Source of the DNA: Thelonectria olida | Lineage: Eukaryota; Ascomycota; Sordariomycetes; Hypocreales; Nectriaceae | Direction: 5' to 3' | Assembly: GCA_020736575.1 (NCBI GenBank) | Contig: JAGPYM010000057.1 | Location: 62,001-126,000, forward strand | DNA length: 64,000 nt | Shown here: piece by piece, positions 12,240 to 24,792 of the stretch | Layout of the letters: each line of letters begins with the position of its first letter | Position numbering within the stretch: position 1 is the first letter of the stretch | Notes under the pieces: model-generated | Database searches by the model: none | Told to the model about the DNA's origin: nothing | The model's input: the letters and a program-made list of their open reading frames with translations, nothing else | Translations under genes and position numbers: made by a program

Positions 12240-14143
12240 CCATGGTATTTAATAAGTATTTATCGATAAAGGGTCACTGGAATATTCAAAAGCTGCGCCA
12301 TTGAGATATATGGCAATCAAAAGTTCAACTCGAACCCTCGGTCGCGCTTCCGTTTCTTCCCAGATGTTATGCCGAGATCTTTTGTCCCGTCCAATAATCA
12401 GGTACCTGACTACACGTGTAGAGATAACCTTTGCCGCGTTTCCGTGTCCATTTGGGGGTTTGCCCTGTTCACTCCAACATTCCTAGGCCTCACTAGGTCA
12501 TTTATGGGTAAGTGTGTGCTTGCTAAGCATCATCCTTGCTCGATGCTGGTTCATCATGGACTTCTTGGTCAGCGATCGGATGTTCGGCACTCTGCCGGGG
12601 TGATATCTTAAAGAAGGACAATGTGTGGACGGGGCCAAAAGTGCCGCCAGCTTATGGCAGCTAGATTGAGACCTCGATGACTTTTATCTGATCACCCAGA
12701 TAAAGGCAAAGAATAAGAACAGGCCAAAGATTGTCTGTCGCAGGTCCCTGAAGCGCGTGAGGAACTCACGAATGGAATGGTTCACCTATCTTGCTCTACT
12801 TAAGTCTGCATAAACGCAGCGCATAAACTTGTGGATTAACCAGAGGCGCGATGAGTGTGTTAACCACGTTGAGATAACTTGATAAGGGTGGAGTATGCTA
12901 GTTCTATTTCCAAGACTTGCAAGACTCGCTCTGTAAAGGGTGTTCATATCCGCACAGTAGAAGGGAATCGCTCACTATGCTAATGGTGTATTGGCCCTTT
13001 CTTCACTCGACAGTTACTGCTTCTTCGTCTTTGGTACCGCCATTAGCTAAATATTCCTCTATTGTTCCCTTTCCTCGACCATTTCTCCCTAATGTAGACC
13101 TTTAACGCAAATCGGCATCTTACGGGACCGGTTCCTTGAGGCTCGTAGGAGAGGAAGACGACCACATCGAACACAGACTCAGCAACTTAACAACATCTCT
13201 ACGAACTATCAGTCAGTAGCAATAACAGAGATAGCAGTTTATTCTGTCAAGAGGCCTCGACCTGACTGAAGGAGAAGCATCCCCCGATGTTCACATTCAT
13301 TTGCGGCTTGACAAGCGTTGATGACTTCCCGAAAAGTGTCGCCAGATTTACTTTGCTACTGAAAAGTCCAGCCAGACGACAATTTTGATCACCAATACTG
13401 GTTTCTACCTGCTGCAGGAAAAGACAGCCTTGGCCATGCATGCTGGGGACGAAGATATACTTATTTGCTTGAGATGTTCGATAGTGCTGGTTCGTTTGTA
13501 ACCCAGAGGCTCACAAGGTTTTCCAGTTTCTCAATGACTCTTATCTCATACGGATTATTAAGTCCTCTTTATATTCCAATCATTATAACAAGGATACCCA
13601 TTTCATTGTGAACCTTTTAGCTCCATTGGACAGACATATGCTGATTGTGATCGGTCTTAGTCATAAAGCTCCAGCCAAACCGTTATCCATATGTGTCCTC
13701 CACTTTTGACCGCTCCTTATGAGTAGTCAATAGAGAAATTTCCGGTGACTCAGGCGACAAGTGCTGTTGGTATTATGAAGCACCCATGGCCGATAGCGCG
13801 GATCACGGTCGATCTATGCAAGGACCGCCGAGGACCGATGCCACGACATAACCCAGTCGACATGGAAGGTAGATGATACTAAGAATGAGGGAAGCAAACC
13901 CCTATGGCAAGTCAGAAAAGGCCGACATGGTGGTTGATACCAGTCGTGACTCGAGAGAACGCACATTGCACAGGCACTGGCCCTGCTATATTGAGCAGCG
14001 CATGCATCCACAAGAAAGGGCGTGGGCTAATTTATAGCTCTAGACCAGTAGGCCAGGTCGATTTACAATTAGATAATAAAGTAAGCCAGTTTCATTATAA
14101 ACTATCGTTTGCATGTACAAGCCACTTTCTTATCTGGATTCAG
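12240..14143. other. long intergenic stretch without supported genes
   Basis: Moderately AT-rich unique-looking DNA. ORFs are below about 80 codons and unrelated to anything I recognise. No repeats longer than simple short tracts were seen. It includes the upstream region of the phosphatase pseudogene. Confidence 0.45.
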
Positions 14144-14476
14144 TTACCTTAGTAGGACTGAGGAGAACAGTTCCATATAATAAGAGCCATGCATAACGAC
14201 ATTACCTGGCTGTAAGCCCATATAACTAAGAAGATCAAGGTAGTAGAGGTTAGAAGATAGTTTATACTCATTGACGACATCGCCGACCCTCGAGAAGAAG
14301 AGTATCGTTCCCGAGTGGTGCGCTACATGGACTCGGTCTGTCACGACTGCTTGGATGAGGACGCTGGAAAGGCTCTCCGCCAGTAGCGAAAGCCGATCCA
14401 CCTCGTCGAAGAGATGATGAACGACACCGAGGTTCTGTCGGCGGCCTTTGACGCACGTCAGTAATTCAGAGGACAT
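14144..14476 (-). CDS. small hypothetical protein (110 codons)
   Basis: An open frame starting with ATG at 14476. It has a short amphipathic, heptad-like segment (VHHLFDEVDRLSLLAESLSSVL) resembling the N-terminal helices of some fungal regulatory proteins, but nothing diagnostic. It lies just downstream of the SNF2 pseudogene on the same strand and could be an independent relic. It is weakly supported: one exon, no neighbours with related function. Confidence 0.2.
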   Translation of the reverse strand: MSSELLTCVKGRRQNLGVVHHLFDEVDRLSLLAESLSSVLIQAVVTDRVHVAHHSGTILFFSRVGDVVNEYKLSSNLYYLDLLSYMGLQPGNVVMHGSYYMELFSSVLLR

Positions 14477-14865
14477 AGCTGCATGCAGCCAAGACGATCA
14501 GCCGCCAGACCCGGGATGTTTGGCATGTTGAAGTGGCAATAAAATGCACCAGGGCGCATCACGAGAAGCTTTACTAGCGATTGGACATCTCTATTTTGGT
14601 ATCGTTATGCATCATAAAAGGAATATGTTTTTGAGATGTGTGAGATTTGTTGCTATCGATTGATCTAGTTTTGTCCCGTACTATGGGGGTTGATTTTTCA
14701 GAGAATATTAAACCACTCTCACCTCGACACTGCTCCAACCCTACCCCTGTGACCTCGCCCGATATTGACATAACCAGATACTGCACTGCAAGTTGTTGAC
14801 CTCGCCGAGAATTCACCCTCTTGCCGGATTGAGTGGCATTCCTCAGAGCCTGGATGCCTTCGATA

Positions 14866-17800
14866 TCAAAGGGGTGATAAAGTAGCAGTCTTACTCAGAG
14901 TCGTAGTTGCAGACTTCAACGCAGGAGCTGCCTTAGTTGCTACGCTATATGTTAGCGATGGAAGTTCCGAGAGCAATTCAATGTCTACCTGGAGTTTGGC
15001 CATGGCATGACCACCATTGGCGGGCTCGGAACTAAGGAGGCTTAGAAGGTCCTTTTTTCCATCTTGTATATCTAGAACGTACTTTTCGCACTATGTCAGT
15101 CTCCTATCGCATCGGAAAGCTAGATGTCTTACTTGCTCAATGGAGCCGCTTATCACAAAACGGATTGTTGTTACTTCTCGAGTCTGTCCAAGTCGGTGCA
15201 TCCGGGCAAGTGCTTGCTCTTCTTTGGATGGATTCCACTGCGGCTCCAGCAGATATGCCCTTGATGCCGCGGTAAGAGTCAATCGACGCAAAAGTTAGCT
15301 TCATTCTGCGTATTTGACGAGCCACTATAGGTTTACCCAACAGCTCCGCAGCCCAAGGATAAAAGAAGCACTGGCACCGCCTCGTTTTTTGAGAACGCAT
15401 TGATAACCAGGCTTCGCTTTTTGCATTTCACGTGCCATCAATCTGGGCACAGCCAGTCCCGGCGCTCCTAAGTGCCTTGTTCGCGACGTCTAGGATAGAT
15501 TTACGGTACGAAAAGACGACGCTAAAATTCTAAGTCGATTGCAGCAGCTCCATACGGGCACACACGTACCTTTTTGTCTCAACAGGGCAGCTCTGGAGGT
15601 CCTCGATCAGAGCTTGAATCTTCGTTGGCCACTGTCCAGAGGACGCTGGTGATTCGTTTGACAGGTCTCTGGGATATGGACTGAGACCGGTTCTCGGCAT
15701 TGTGAACGGTGGGAGGCATTCTTGAAGACAGGAGTATATGTCGTCGAGGGGGCTTTTATCCGTCTCCAACCCGCAATCGCCATCCTCAATATCGTCTATC
15801 ATCGTACTTGGTGTTGGAGATCCATCCGGTGTTCCGGGCGTCAGAAAGGGGCTGTATGCTACGGAATTGGAGAGAGGTGTATGTAGGCCTAGCTGAGGTG
15901 GACAACCTAGCTCACAGATAACTCTGAGAGCATTGGTTTTCTGAGGCGCATTCCTGTAGCTCTCCTAGGGCTTCCATGAGGCCAGGGCATCTTCGATGCA
16001 TTCGATGGCTTTCTGCTTCGCAATGTCGTAGGCATGTTGTTCCTGGGCACTGAACTTGAGGAATCGCCGATGGTCTTTTCGCCGCGGCAGTATAATAGCG
16101 TTTTTTGACCGTCGTAACATGGTGTACCCCAACAGTTTCACTAACGCTTGGAGCCCCCTTTCTTCCCCGCGAAGCCAGGGATTCGTGATGCCTTCGTCAA
16201 AGCTCCTCTTTTCACAGTACGGATGGAGACGAAGGAAGTGGAACAAGCTGAAGAGCTCGGAAAGCCGATTCTGAATTGGTGTCCCGGTAACGGCCCATCT
16301 GCAGCTAGCCCTGAGAGCGCATACAGCACGAGCTTTGGATGTCGATAGATCTTTGATTTCATGCGCTGAAGGGTGTCAGATTTTATGAAGGTTCCAGTCA
16401 TTCGCACTCTTCGCCTACCTTCGTCTAGAACCACGCGGTGCCAATCATGTGAGAAGACTGGAGATTGCTCCTGGTCTTTCCACTCCTTGGCAAGCGTGGA
16501 GTAGGTCGTGAGGACAATGTCATGAAGGCTCACATGACTGGTGTCCTGAATTCGCTGTCGTCCATGGTGACGCCGCCAAGCAAAGTGCTCTGCAGATAAG
16601 TGTCTACGCCGATTAGCATTCGTTTTTCCACTGTCAAGTGGGACTAGACTGACCTTGAAAGTTCCTCTTCCCAGTTATTCAGCACTCATTAGTTAGCGAT
16701 TTGCTTCCATGTGCTTTGTGAAAAGTGACTCACAAGAAGGGGGCAGAACTAGGAGCGTGCCTCTGCCTGGGATCCTGCCACTTGACTTCACAGGTTTTAA
16801 CTCGTTTCCTAGGACTTTATCATGAGCTATGAGTGATATCATGCTGAGGGCCTTTCCAAGCCCCATGAGGTCCGCAATAATCCCCCTCTAAAACTTGAAG
16901 GCTGCGTGTAGTGCAAGGATGAGTCAATGTTGTTGATGTACCTAGAACCATCAGTTCATTGCCCCTAAGTCTATTGGACATACTTACGTTGTACGATCAA
17001 GATTGTCATTGGATTGAGACCAGACGTCCTGGCCATTGTCGTGCAGTCTCCAGCCTGACTCCCGACGGATCATAAAAGTGAGGCCTTGCTTCTGGTGGCT
17101 GAGTGCTGTTAGCTTCTGTGTTCACGATCATGGACATTATTCTGTCCTCTGACCTCATCAGTTCGGTCAAAAGATATAGCGATCCCGGCGTCTCAGGCAA
17201 AGTAGACTCAGCAGTGAGGCTATCCAATACGTCTGTGACCACCAAATCCTCGTCCTTCACCGTTGATATCTGTTCACGATTTGAAGGGGTCGCCTGGAGA
17301 TCGGAGGTTCGGATGGCTGGCTCATTGAAGAAGCGCTGCGGGTTGAAGTACGCGACGTCTCTTAGCGCGTGCATTGGATTCTGCAAGTACAGTTCAAGAT
17401 TCCGGAAAAGGTTACCGAGGTCCGGGGCAAGGTCTCAAGGTCCATAAAGGGTAGCCCACACCGCAGCTTTCTTCTCAACCTCAGTACCTTTCTGTGGTCG
17501 CGCTGGCATCCACAGGAGTTCAAATTCAATGCCCTCGCGGCTGAACAAGTCCAGCAACTGGGTATCACGAGTCTCCAAGGTACCCCAGGTAGAGTCGAAA
17601 TGCAAAGACTGGAGTGTGCCATTGCTACCCAGCCTCAGCGGCGTTCTAACTGGGCAAGACCGTCCATCGTTGGTTTCAGTGATAGTGACGGCAATTAATA
17701 AAGTCAACTTTTCGTGTCAACCTGACTGTATTGCATAAAATTGCTGGGAGGGATATTTCATACCGTTCCGAAGCAAACAGTTTCATCGCTATTGTTAGGT

Positions 17801-18081
17801 TCGATGGAAGTGCTGATTGCACATGTATCGTCCACCATGACTGGTCCTTGGCAACCCTGTTGTGAAGTATGGCTCTCCAGACTGGACAGGGCTCCATTTG
17901 TTGTCCAATTGTTGTTGTTGTCGGTGTACTCCGGAAAGCTTCGTGAGTTTCCGTCCCATACTTCGAACCTGGGCAAGGACCCGTATTGTGACGTATTCGG
18001 GGTCAGATCGCGCGTGTGAGTGAATGAACTCGAGTCCTCCAGTCGTCTTCTCTTGGCCGAATGATGATCTGGCGCGGCCAT
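14866..18081 (-). pseudogene. SNF2-family (Rad5/HLTF-like) helicase, degraded
   Basis: N-terminus has a basic patch (SAKRRRLEDSS). Helicase motifs are readable on the minus strand: VVLDEAHEIKD (DEAH box, restored by splicing an intron at about 16367-16426), RWAVTGTPIQNRLSEL, LLGYTMLRRSK, VVFSYRKS, LLLSLGCGAVG, then TAASRAYLLEPQWNP and ARMHRLGQTREVTT (motifs V-VI). Such ATPases remodel chromatin or act in post-replication repair. Lesions: TGA at 17435-17437 inside otherwise continuous sequence (LYGP*DLAPDLG); TAG at 15965-15967; a one-base deletion near 15431 (CAQIDGT then KKRSLVINAF in the next frame); and a splice acceptor near 15285 reading TTTTGCG where TTTTGCAG is expected. The order and length are near full, so decay is recent. 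Confidence 0.85.
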
Positions 18082-18271
18082 TGCGGTCGACGCTGGTGGC
18101 AGTTGAGGGTAATGGGCGGTGCCCGAGTATCTGGGAACGGTGGGCAGTTTTGGAGGTTGTGTTTGTGAATCGTTCCATTAAACTAGATGGGTAAGAAGCA
18201 GAATTGCAATGAACAAATTTTGCGATGGGAGGCCACCAACAGCCTTGGGAGATGGAAGTCCTTATGCAATT

Positions 18272-20555
18272 ATCAGCTAATATGAACAGCTTGGAAAATC
18301 TTCTTCTCCTCCGCGTGGGGGCGATTCGAACATCGTTTCGGTGATCTTATCGAAAGCATCACCAGAGTTAGTGCGCTGATCGACAGGGAGGCTGCATCCC
18401 TTGATATCCACCATGCAAACGAATGGAGACGGAAGGCACTGGAAGATTCCACTGTCCGAGAACAACGGTGGGAATCGAAGCAGGCTCAAGCCATCATGAA
18501 GTAGCTTGAGACCGGCGACAACGACCAGGAACTTAAGTTCGAGTGGCCGAAGGAGCATTGCTGTCCTAGGACGGGTCGCTGGATCATTCAGAATGAAAAA
18601 TTCAGGTCATGGCTTCAAAGGGGCCGGGGAAGTCCTGTCATGTGGTTATATGGGAAACCGGGCTCTGGTTGGTGCAAAACCGAATCGTCTTAGGAGTCCA
18701 ATACTCACCGTTAAAGTCAAATCAGTTCTGGCCTCCCAGATCATATCTTTCCTTCGCTCGAAGAGAGACACTCGAGTCTTGTTCTTCTTCTGCGATTACC
18801 TCTCAACCCCCAATGCAAATACGGCTCGCATCTTCAGGGCCTTTGCCGCTCAGCTGATGGGAATCGCCTCGGAGACAATACCCTTTTTCTACGATGAGTA
18901 TCTCGCCAAGGGACGGCAACCTTCGGCATCTGTCCTGAAAGGGGCACTCGCCAAAGTTCTTGCGGAATTCGACGATATTCGTCTGCTGGTGGACGGTATT
19001 GATGAACTTCCGGCAAGTGAACATAAGACCCTAATCAACGAGCTCATACAGCTGGAAAAGGCATCCAACCACTCCTGCAAGCTCTTGATTTCGAGTCAGG
19101 ACCTTCCAAGTATCCGCCCACATCTCTCCCACAAGCTCCCCCAAAAGTGCACACTGTTTCTCGGAGATGAGAAGAGCGCGATAGAGAATGATGTAGAGAT
19201 CATCGTCAAAGATTCGTTAGAAGACCTGAATCAGAACATCGACATCGCCATAGGTCCATCCCTTATTGAGGAATTGCGGAGCAAAATACTGCAGAAATCC
19301 GAAGGTGAGGGAGTCCCCAATGTCGCAATTTCGTGTTGGCCTAACCAGTTGAGCCCCGCGGTCAGGCATGCTCCTCTGGGTTCGCCTGGTTCTGAGTCTG
19401 CTTGAGTCGTCAGCAAACCTAGCAGAGTTGCGCTCAAATGTTGATTCCTTGCCTAAGGATCCGGAAGCAGTGTATGTACCAAATGCCTGGCGAGACGGCT
19501 CTCAGGAATGTTAATTGACTATAGATACAAGAAAATCCTGAACAACATCCAGGACCGATGCTCGCCCAGCAGCCTGGCAAGGGTCAAACGCATTTTTGGG
19601 TGGCTAATCTTTTCAAACGAAGGAAGCGGTATCATGAAGCACGAAGTTCTCATCGGAATGAGCCTTCACGAAGGGTCAGACAGCCTCAATCGAGATAACC
19701 GCCCTTTTTCCAACGCCCTCGAGATCTGCAAACCCTTGATAGAAGACGGGCCAAGGGGTACTGCCGCAATCATACACTCTACAGTAACTGAGTGAGTATT
19801 TCGTTCTAAATTCTACCGCCGCCGATACTGACACGTTATGATAAGGCATTTGTTGAGCATAGTTAGTGGACCGTTTATATCGAGTCTTACCGCCCACCAG
19901 GACATTGCTTTTGCTTGTATTTCGCAGCTGATACAGGTTCTGGACCACGTTCACAGCGATATCCCACGCTCGGACTTGACAACGCGGACTGCCCTCGGTA
20001 TTTTTGGACTCCAAAGCTACGCAAACGAGCATTGGATACAGCATTTTCTCCAGATGTTCGAAGACAGCACGCCGCCATCAACCGTCACTCGGGGTTCAGT
20101 GGTGAGACAAGCATTGCGACTATGTGCAAAACACTCGCAACTTATGCAGTCTTGTGACATGGCATCATCAGCCATTTTCAAGAAGACACGTCTATCGGTT
20201 TGGACCCGCGCCTCGACAGACTAGGTTCCATGCCAGAAATCCAGCAGCTGATCTGCGAGGTGCTTAATTTTCGGAAAACATTGGAGGATCAACAAGCCAA
20301 GAATAGACTAGGTAAGAAGTTCCTTCAACCCGTAAACCTATGAACAATCCTCGCTGACTAGCTCTATTCCCAATACTTCCAGATGTCAACTCCCTTGAAA
20401 TGGACAGAACCCTATTCTCACGAGCTGATGAAAACTACCAGCGAGATGTCCAGCATCTTTCCCAGAATATTGACTCCTACCCAGGACTTAGCCAAGAAGA
20501 GCTGCTTGCCTTCCGCTCTAATTACGGACACACTGCATTCAGATGTCCCATCAGG
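18272..20555 (+). pseudogene. NLR-like DUF7708/NACHT protein, 5'-truncated, with nonsense and frameshift
   Basis: Readable from AWKIFFSSAWGRFEHRF, a DUF7708-type N-terminal domain, through WLYGKPGSG (Walker A), VLFFFCDY, IRLLVDGIDELP (Walker B), KLLISSQD and the downstream winged-helix region to a C-terminal zinc-finger-like stretch (LLAFRSNYGHTAFRC). Introns at about 18668-18716, 19305-19363, 19475-19525 and 19793-19846 are in phase. Breaks: TAG at 18502-18504 where MKWLE is expected (TGG to TAG, a RIP-type G-to-A) and a frameshift between about 20150 and 20185 before QEDTSIGLDPRLDR. Splicing the first intron gives GKPGSVKS, replacing the Walker A Gly before Lys by Val. NLRs of this type act in fungal allorecognition and cell death. 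This copy should be dead. Confidence 0.82.
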
Positions 20556-21330
20556 AGGCCAGGGCGGAATGATTCACAGATTCCCTCGACACCGTATGCT
20601 GCCCTGGCTGGCCAACAAGCACAAAAGATTGCACAGGTCCAACAAGAAACAGCTGCTCCTCAACAGTCGCTGCAGAATTCTCAAGGGGCACAGACTCAAC
20701 AGCAGGCCGAACGGCCAGTGAATATTGAGAACCAGCAGCAACCACAGAGGCCTACGAGCCTCCCGGACTTTACACCTCAAGAACTAGCCAGTCTCACTCC
20801 GGAGCACCGAGCCCAGTACGAAAAGCTTGCCAAGATACGAATGGACGGGCCTATTGCTAGGCCCGGAGACAGCGTGTCTCATCTTCGAGCTTTAAGTCAA
20901 GAGGAGGCGGGCCAATCTCTCATGGAGGTTTTACCAGATATCCCAATGAGCCCTCAAGAGTTCACCGACACCAGTAATAAGCTCCAGCGCTTTGTGGTGG
21001 ATATGAGTAAAATTGGGCGCGGACTTAGCAAGTGGTATTCTATCACTCGAGATGATGCACGCGCTAAGATGTTTTTCCGAACTGCAAGTTACTACAGATT
21101 ATCTTCCCCAAGTTTTTATTTTAACTAATCTAGTATAGCGATTGCGAATAATGAAACAGTTTAAGGATGGTGAGAAGATGAACCAGCTGAAGCCCCTGTT
21201 TAGCCTTCGTGCCTCTGAGATCGACCAGGCTCTAGAAATGCTGGAGAGCATGGCGAAGGATCTCGCTACTAGTGTGTACGGACCGGGAATGATGAAGAAC
21301 AGCCAGCAACAAGCCACTCCTAATAAGTAA
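20400..21330 (+). CDS. chimeric ORF: NLR tail fused to Med15-like fragment
   Basis: Model: join(20400..21083,21139..21330), 291 aa. The first 50 residues are the NLR zinc-finger tail of the preceding pseudogene. From about 20555 the sequence changes to a Gln-rich linker, then SLPDFTPQELASLTPEHRAQYEKL and MSKIGRGLSKWYSITRDDARAKMFFRT, continuing RLRIMKQFKDGEKM and LESMAKDLA after the intron. The latter half resembles the C-terminal region of the fungal Mediator subunit Med15/Gal11; I identify it from memory and only moderately firmly. A complete Med15 is over 1000 residues, so this is at most a partial duplicate. The intron has GC instead of GT at its 5' end (GCAAGT...CTAATCTAGTATAG). Whether it is transcribed is unknown. 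Confidence 0.45.
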
Positions 21331-23458
21331 AAGTTCCTTTGCCGACTGATGGACGAAACAGGTGGCACGGTCGCGAACAGTTAGGAACGATTCGCAAAGC
21401 CCTATGATCTCTGCCAAAGAGTCAATGGCTGGTCCTCGTCGTCGCGAGTTTCTCTTTGACTCTAGATCTCAGGCTCCAAGAATGTGTCCATCAGTCAAGT
21501 AACTTCCTATCTTCTCGTCGTCGAGTAATTATGCAGCGAAAAATAGATCACTGAGGGTCTCGATTCTACATTCTCGTTTCAGTCTCCTCTCTCCGTGCTT
21601 GTTTCTGGTTCCCTGTTTCTCTTCGTCTCGTATACCTGCGATTGGCTCTTTGTTGTTAGTTCCTTATTTCCAGTCTCTCAGTCCCGAGCTTCAGCCCTCA
21701 CTCTCTAGTTTTCGGTCTTTTACTGTGACGACCACCAAAAGCAACGAGACAGACTTTACTACTCCTACAAGCGCTACGAGAGATACGACACAAGTCTCCC
21801 CGCGTCTCTCATGCTCCAAACGCCAAGCCAAGCACTCGCTGTGAGGCTTATCCTGGCCCAGAACGCTCTGCAAGAAAGGAAGGAAGTGATGGGCTGTTTC
21901 TACACCATGCCACACCTGATTGAAGGACACAAAAAACGCATCGAGTTCCTTCAGCGGGAGGTCACTGCCCTCAAGATGATGCTCATGAACCTCAACTACC
22001 ACCTCGCACTGATTCGATCACAACGGCCCCCCCACTACCGTTAGTGCATATGAGCAACCCGCTCATCGTGTAATACTCTCGCTGTTACCCAAGGCAGCGA
22101 GTACCCCCCGGCTATCAATAGACCCTCCTAGCTCGGAAGGGCTGCAGCCTTTTTTTCTTCGCAACATTCCCTGTCGGAGGGCTACGACCCCGGGTATATC
22201 TGGTGGTGGATAGTCAACATGATGATACGGGGGTCAAGACTTGATGTTTTCCTTGAAATGGTGTCGTTCAACCACCGGCTCTCGGGATGTTGTTATGGAA
22301 AGAATCTATGGGCGTCTATCTCTAGGGTGGTACGTCGACGCATTATGATTAACACAACTTGGATACGAAGGTTACAAACGTGGGGGAAAAAGATATTCCA
22401 TGTGTTCATAAGTATTACCCTGCTCTTATAGGCACCCCATATTTAGAATTAGCCTTTGTTTTTTCTATTTTTTGGAGGTATGATGTTTAGAAGAAAGGAC
22501 TTTTGACTTGGGATTGGTATATCGATAAATCAATTGTTATATTTTTATGGCTATTCCAACTCTTAACTCACACGCTGACGATTGATCTACTTTACCGATG
22601 CTTTTATCTGTTATTCTTAGCAGTGCTTTCGTCCCATTTGTCGACACAGCTTATCTCGATAGTAGGCTCGGCTTGGCCAACTTACTACCATATTCCGCGC
22701 TTCTTTAGTCGCAGGAAGGCTCCCAAACTAATGGAGACATGCTCAGATTATAACAATCAATTTTGTTTGTTTGTTTGTTTGTTTATTAACGTCCTGAGAG
22801 CGCAGAGGGGCTCACACTATCCCCAGCGGGGCAAAAGGATGTGCTAGATTATAACAATCAAGAAACAGGGCAAGGAAGACTGCAGGGTAGCAAAGACGTG
22901 GGGACTGATCCCTCTCTTGGCAATGTTTGGCATTGAAGGTCATAGAATCGGTAATGTCAGACCGGATCTCCCTGCGGTCGAGACTGACGGCCTCCTGCTC
23001 ACCAACCTCGTTTCCTGCGTGGCCGGTTTGTTTCTCCATATACTTCTCAGAAGCTCTCTCCAGTGATGAGAAGATTCGCGAATCTTGCCTCCTCACCCTT
23101 AGCTCCTTTGAATTATTGTTCATCTTGTCACTGGACCTCTGTCCCTTGGCAATCACAAAAGATTATTCATACAGTTGTAGTACATGAAAGTAATGAAAAT
23201 GTTAGTTCCTTGGTAGCTCTTCATGCCCCGCTGTTGTATTGCCCGGCGAGGTAGCTTCAAACAAACGTTCAGTGGCATTGATCGTTGCCTATCACGGCAA
23301 TTTGACTCCTCGACTCATCAAGATGATCCATTGGGGGGGGAATTTATTTATTGAGAAGAGTTAGGGAGAGTTCAAAACCAATGGCTACCATCATTCAAGC
23401 CTGCGATTGCCCTTCGACCCAACTTCAGACAGTGGCAGACGTTGCAGCCATCATGTGG
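21331..23458. other. intergenic with small unsupported ORFs and a TTTG microsatellite
   Basis: No recognisable gene. Two plus-strand ORFs (21599-21844 and 21811-22044; the second has a short coiled-coil-like segment) and a 114-codon minus-strand ORF (22812-23156, hydrophilic and charged) are possible small genes without further support. A run of about five TTTG units lies at 22762-22783. The 16-mer AGATTATAACAATCAA occurs twice, about 100 bases apart, near 22746 and 22847. Confidence 0.4.
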
Positions 23459-24236
23459 CTAAGAGTTGGTCCTGGGCCATTTCCAGAATATATTAGCACC
23501 CTCGACATCTGCCAAAGGATTCCCGTCACCCTGTCTGGCGCTGCCGTATTGCTCGTCAAATCCGCATTTAGTGTAGAAACCATCTTTGCCCAAGGCGCTG
23601 ACCACCGACGCGCAAATACCCTCAGCCTCAGCCTGCTCGAGGCCATATTGCACAAGCTTCCGGCCTACATTTCTCCCCTGGAAATCTGGGCGCACTGCTA
23701 ATGCTTCGAGATACCACGATTCAGCGCGCTTGCCGCTCCATATCGTATCGAAGCAAGGATACGCCCGCTCCACGATGTCCTCCTCCTTGGGGTCGCTTGC
23801 ACGACTCGGCCAGGCCCAAGCATGGATTTTCATGGCAACAGAAGACAGAGGCTTGAGCAGATTTCCTGGTTCGATGGCTTAGCTTCGATGAATAGCCTTG
23901 GGGGAAACGAGATGGCAAGATGTACTCACGAGGATCCAAGTACCAGCACTCCAGCTTCTGGCCCCCGTCTCCCAATCTTGCCCATTGCGCAATCCCGGCA
24001 ATAACCTCGCGGCCACTCTCGTCTTTACCCACGGCGACGAGCCATTTCCAGCGGTAGTCCCAAAAGTTGACGCGTGCCCGCCGCAGCCAGTACAAGTCTA
24101 CATCGCCAGGATGCTCGTTGCGATGAGGGTGGATAAGCTGGCCAAACAGGTTATCCTCCCAAAATGCATTTGACATCACGTGGGCAATCTCGGGAAGTTC
24201 AGAGTAGCGCGCACCGCGCAATACAATCTCAGACAT
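23459..24236 (-). CDS. GNAT-family N-acetyltransferase
   Basis: Model: complement(join(23459..23865,23930..24236)), 237 aa, one 64-nt intron (donor GTGAGT, branch GCTAAG, acceptor ACCAG). Starts MSEIVLRGARYSELPEIAHVM, the usual first strand and helix of a GNAT fold. The acetyl-CoA pyrophosphate-binding motif A reads LEALAVRPDFQGRNVGRKLV (Q/R-x-x-G-x-G/A form), followed by ASVVSALGKDGFYTKCGF. GNAT enzymes of this fungal group transfer an acetyl group from acetyl-CoA to an amine; the substrate is unknown. The open frame extends upstream to an ATG at 24341, but the start at 24236 fits the fold better. Convergence with nothing nearby gives no pathway clue. Confidence 0.88.
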
Positions 24237-24792
24237 GTTTTTGCACGAGTAGCAAGTGATGGTGGCAAGATGTATGACTGTATGATCGAATGACGGTGCT
24301 GCTTGGGAAGTGTCTCGTTCTCCAGACATTATATCCTCCACATGCAGGTTTCAGGGGCTTATGTTCTCTCCAACAATTGGCCAGTCATCCGGTGAAAATT
24401 TCATTCCACACCGTATGCTATTGACTTGAAATGGCATAGAGGTGGCGTATGTCACGGCGACTTGTCAGGGTTCCCCTCACACTTTTCTTGGTCCGATTGG
24501 ACCGGGGCATCTCGACCCTGGTTACCCAGCTCAGCTGGGCCTGTCAAGGCCCGAAGCGAGGTTAGGCCAGGTGCAACGTCGGAAGTGTTACGCCAGACTA
24601 ATCCACTTGCACCGACATAGTAGCTTCGATCAGAAACGCTCACGCCACAGCTGAGCCAGAAGCCAAAAGTGTTGGAAGTGGAAATGGAAACCTATGAACC
24701 TATGCTACTTCCGTCCCAATGACACGTCCCATCCCGCCCAGTCCATTGCCCATCGACGAACAATTCTGCCAAACTAGTACTCCGCGATTCAT

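Noticed and set aside
22812..23156. 114-codon charged minus-strand ORF as a gene
   Set aside because: Hydrophilic and plausible in composition, but single short frame with no similarity or context.
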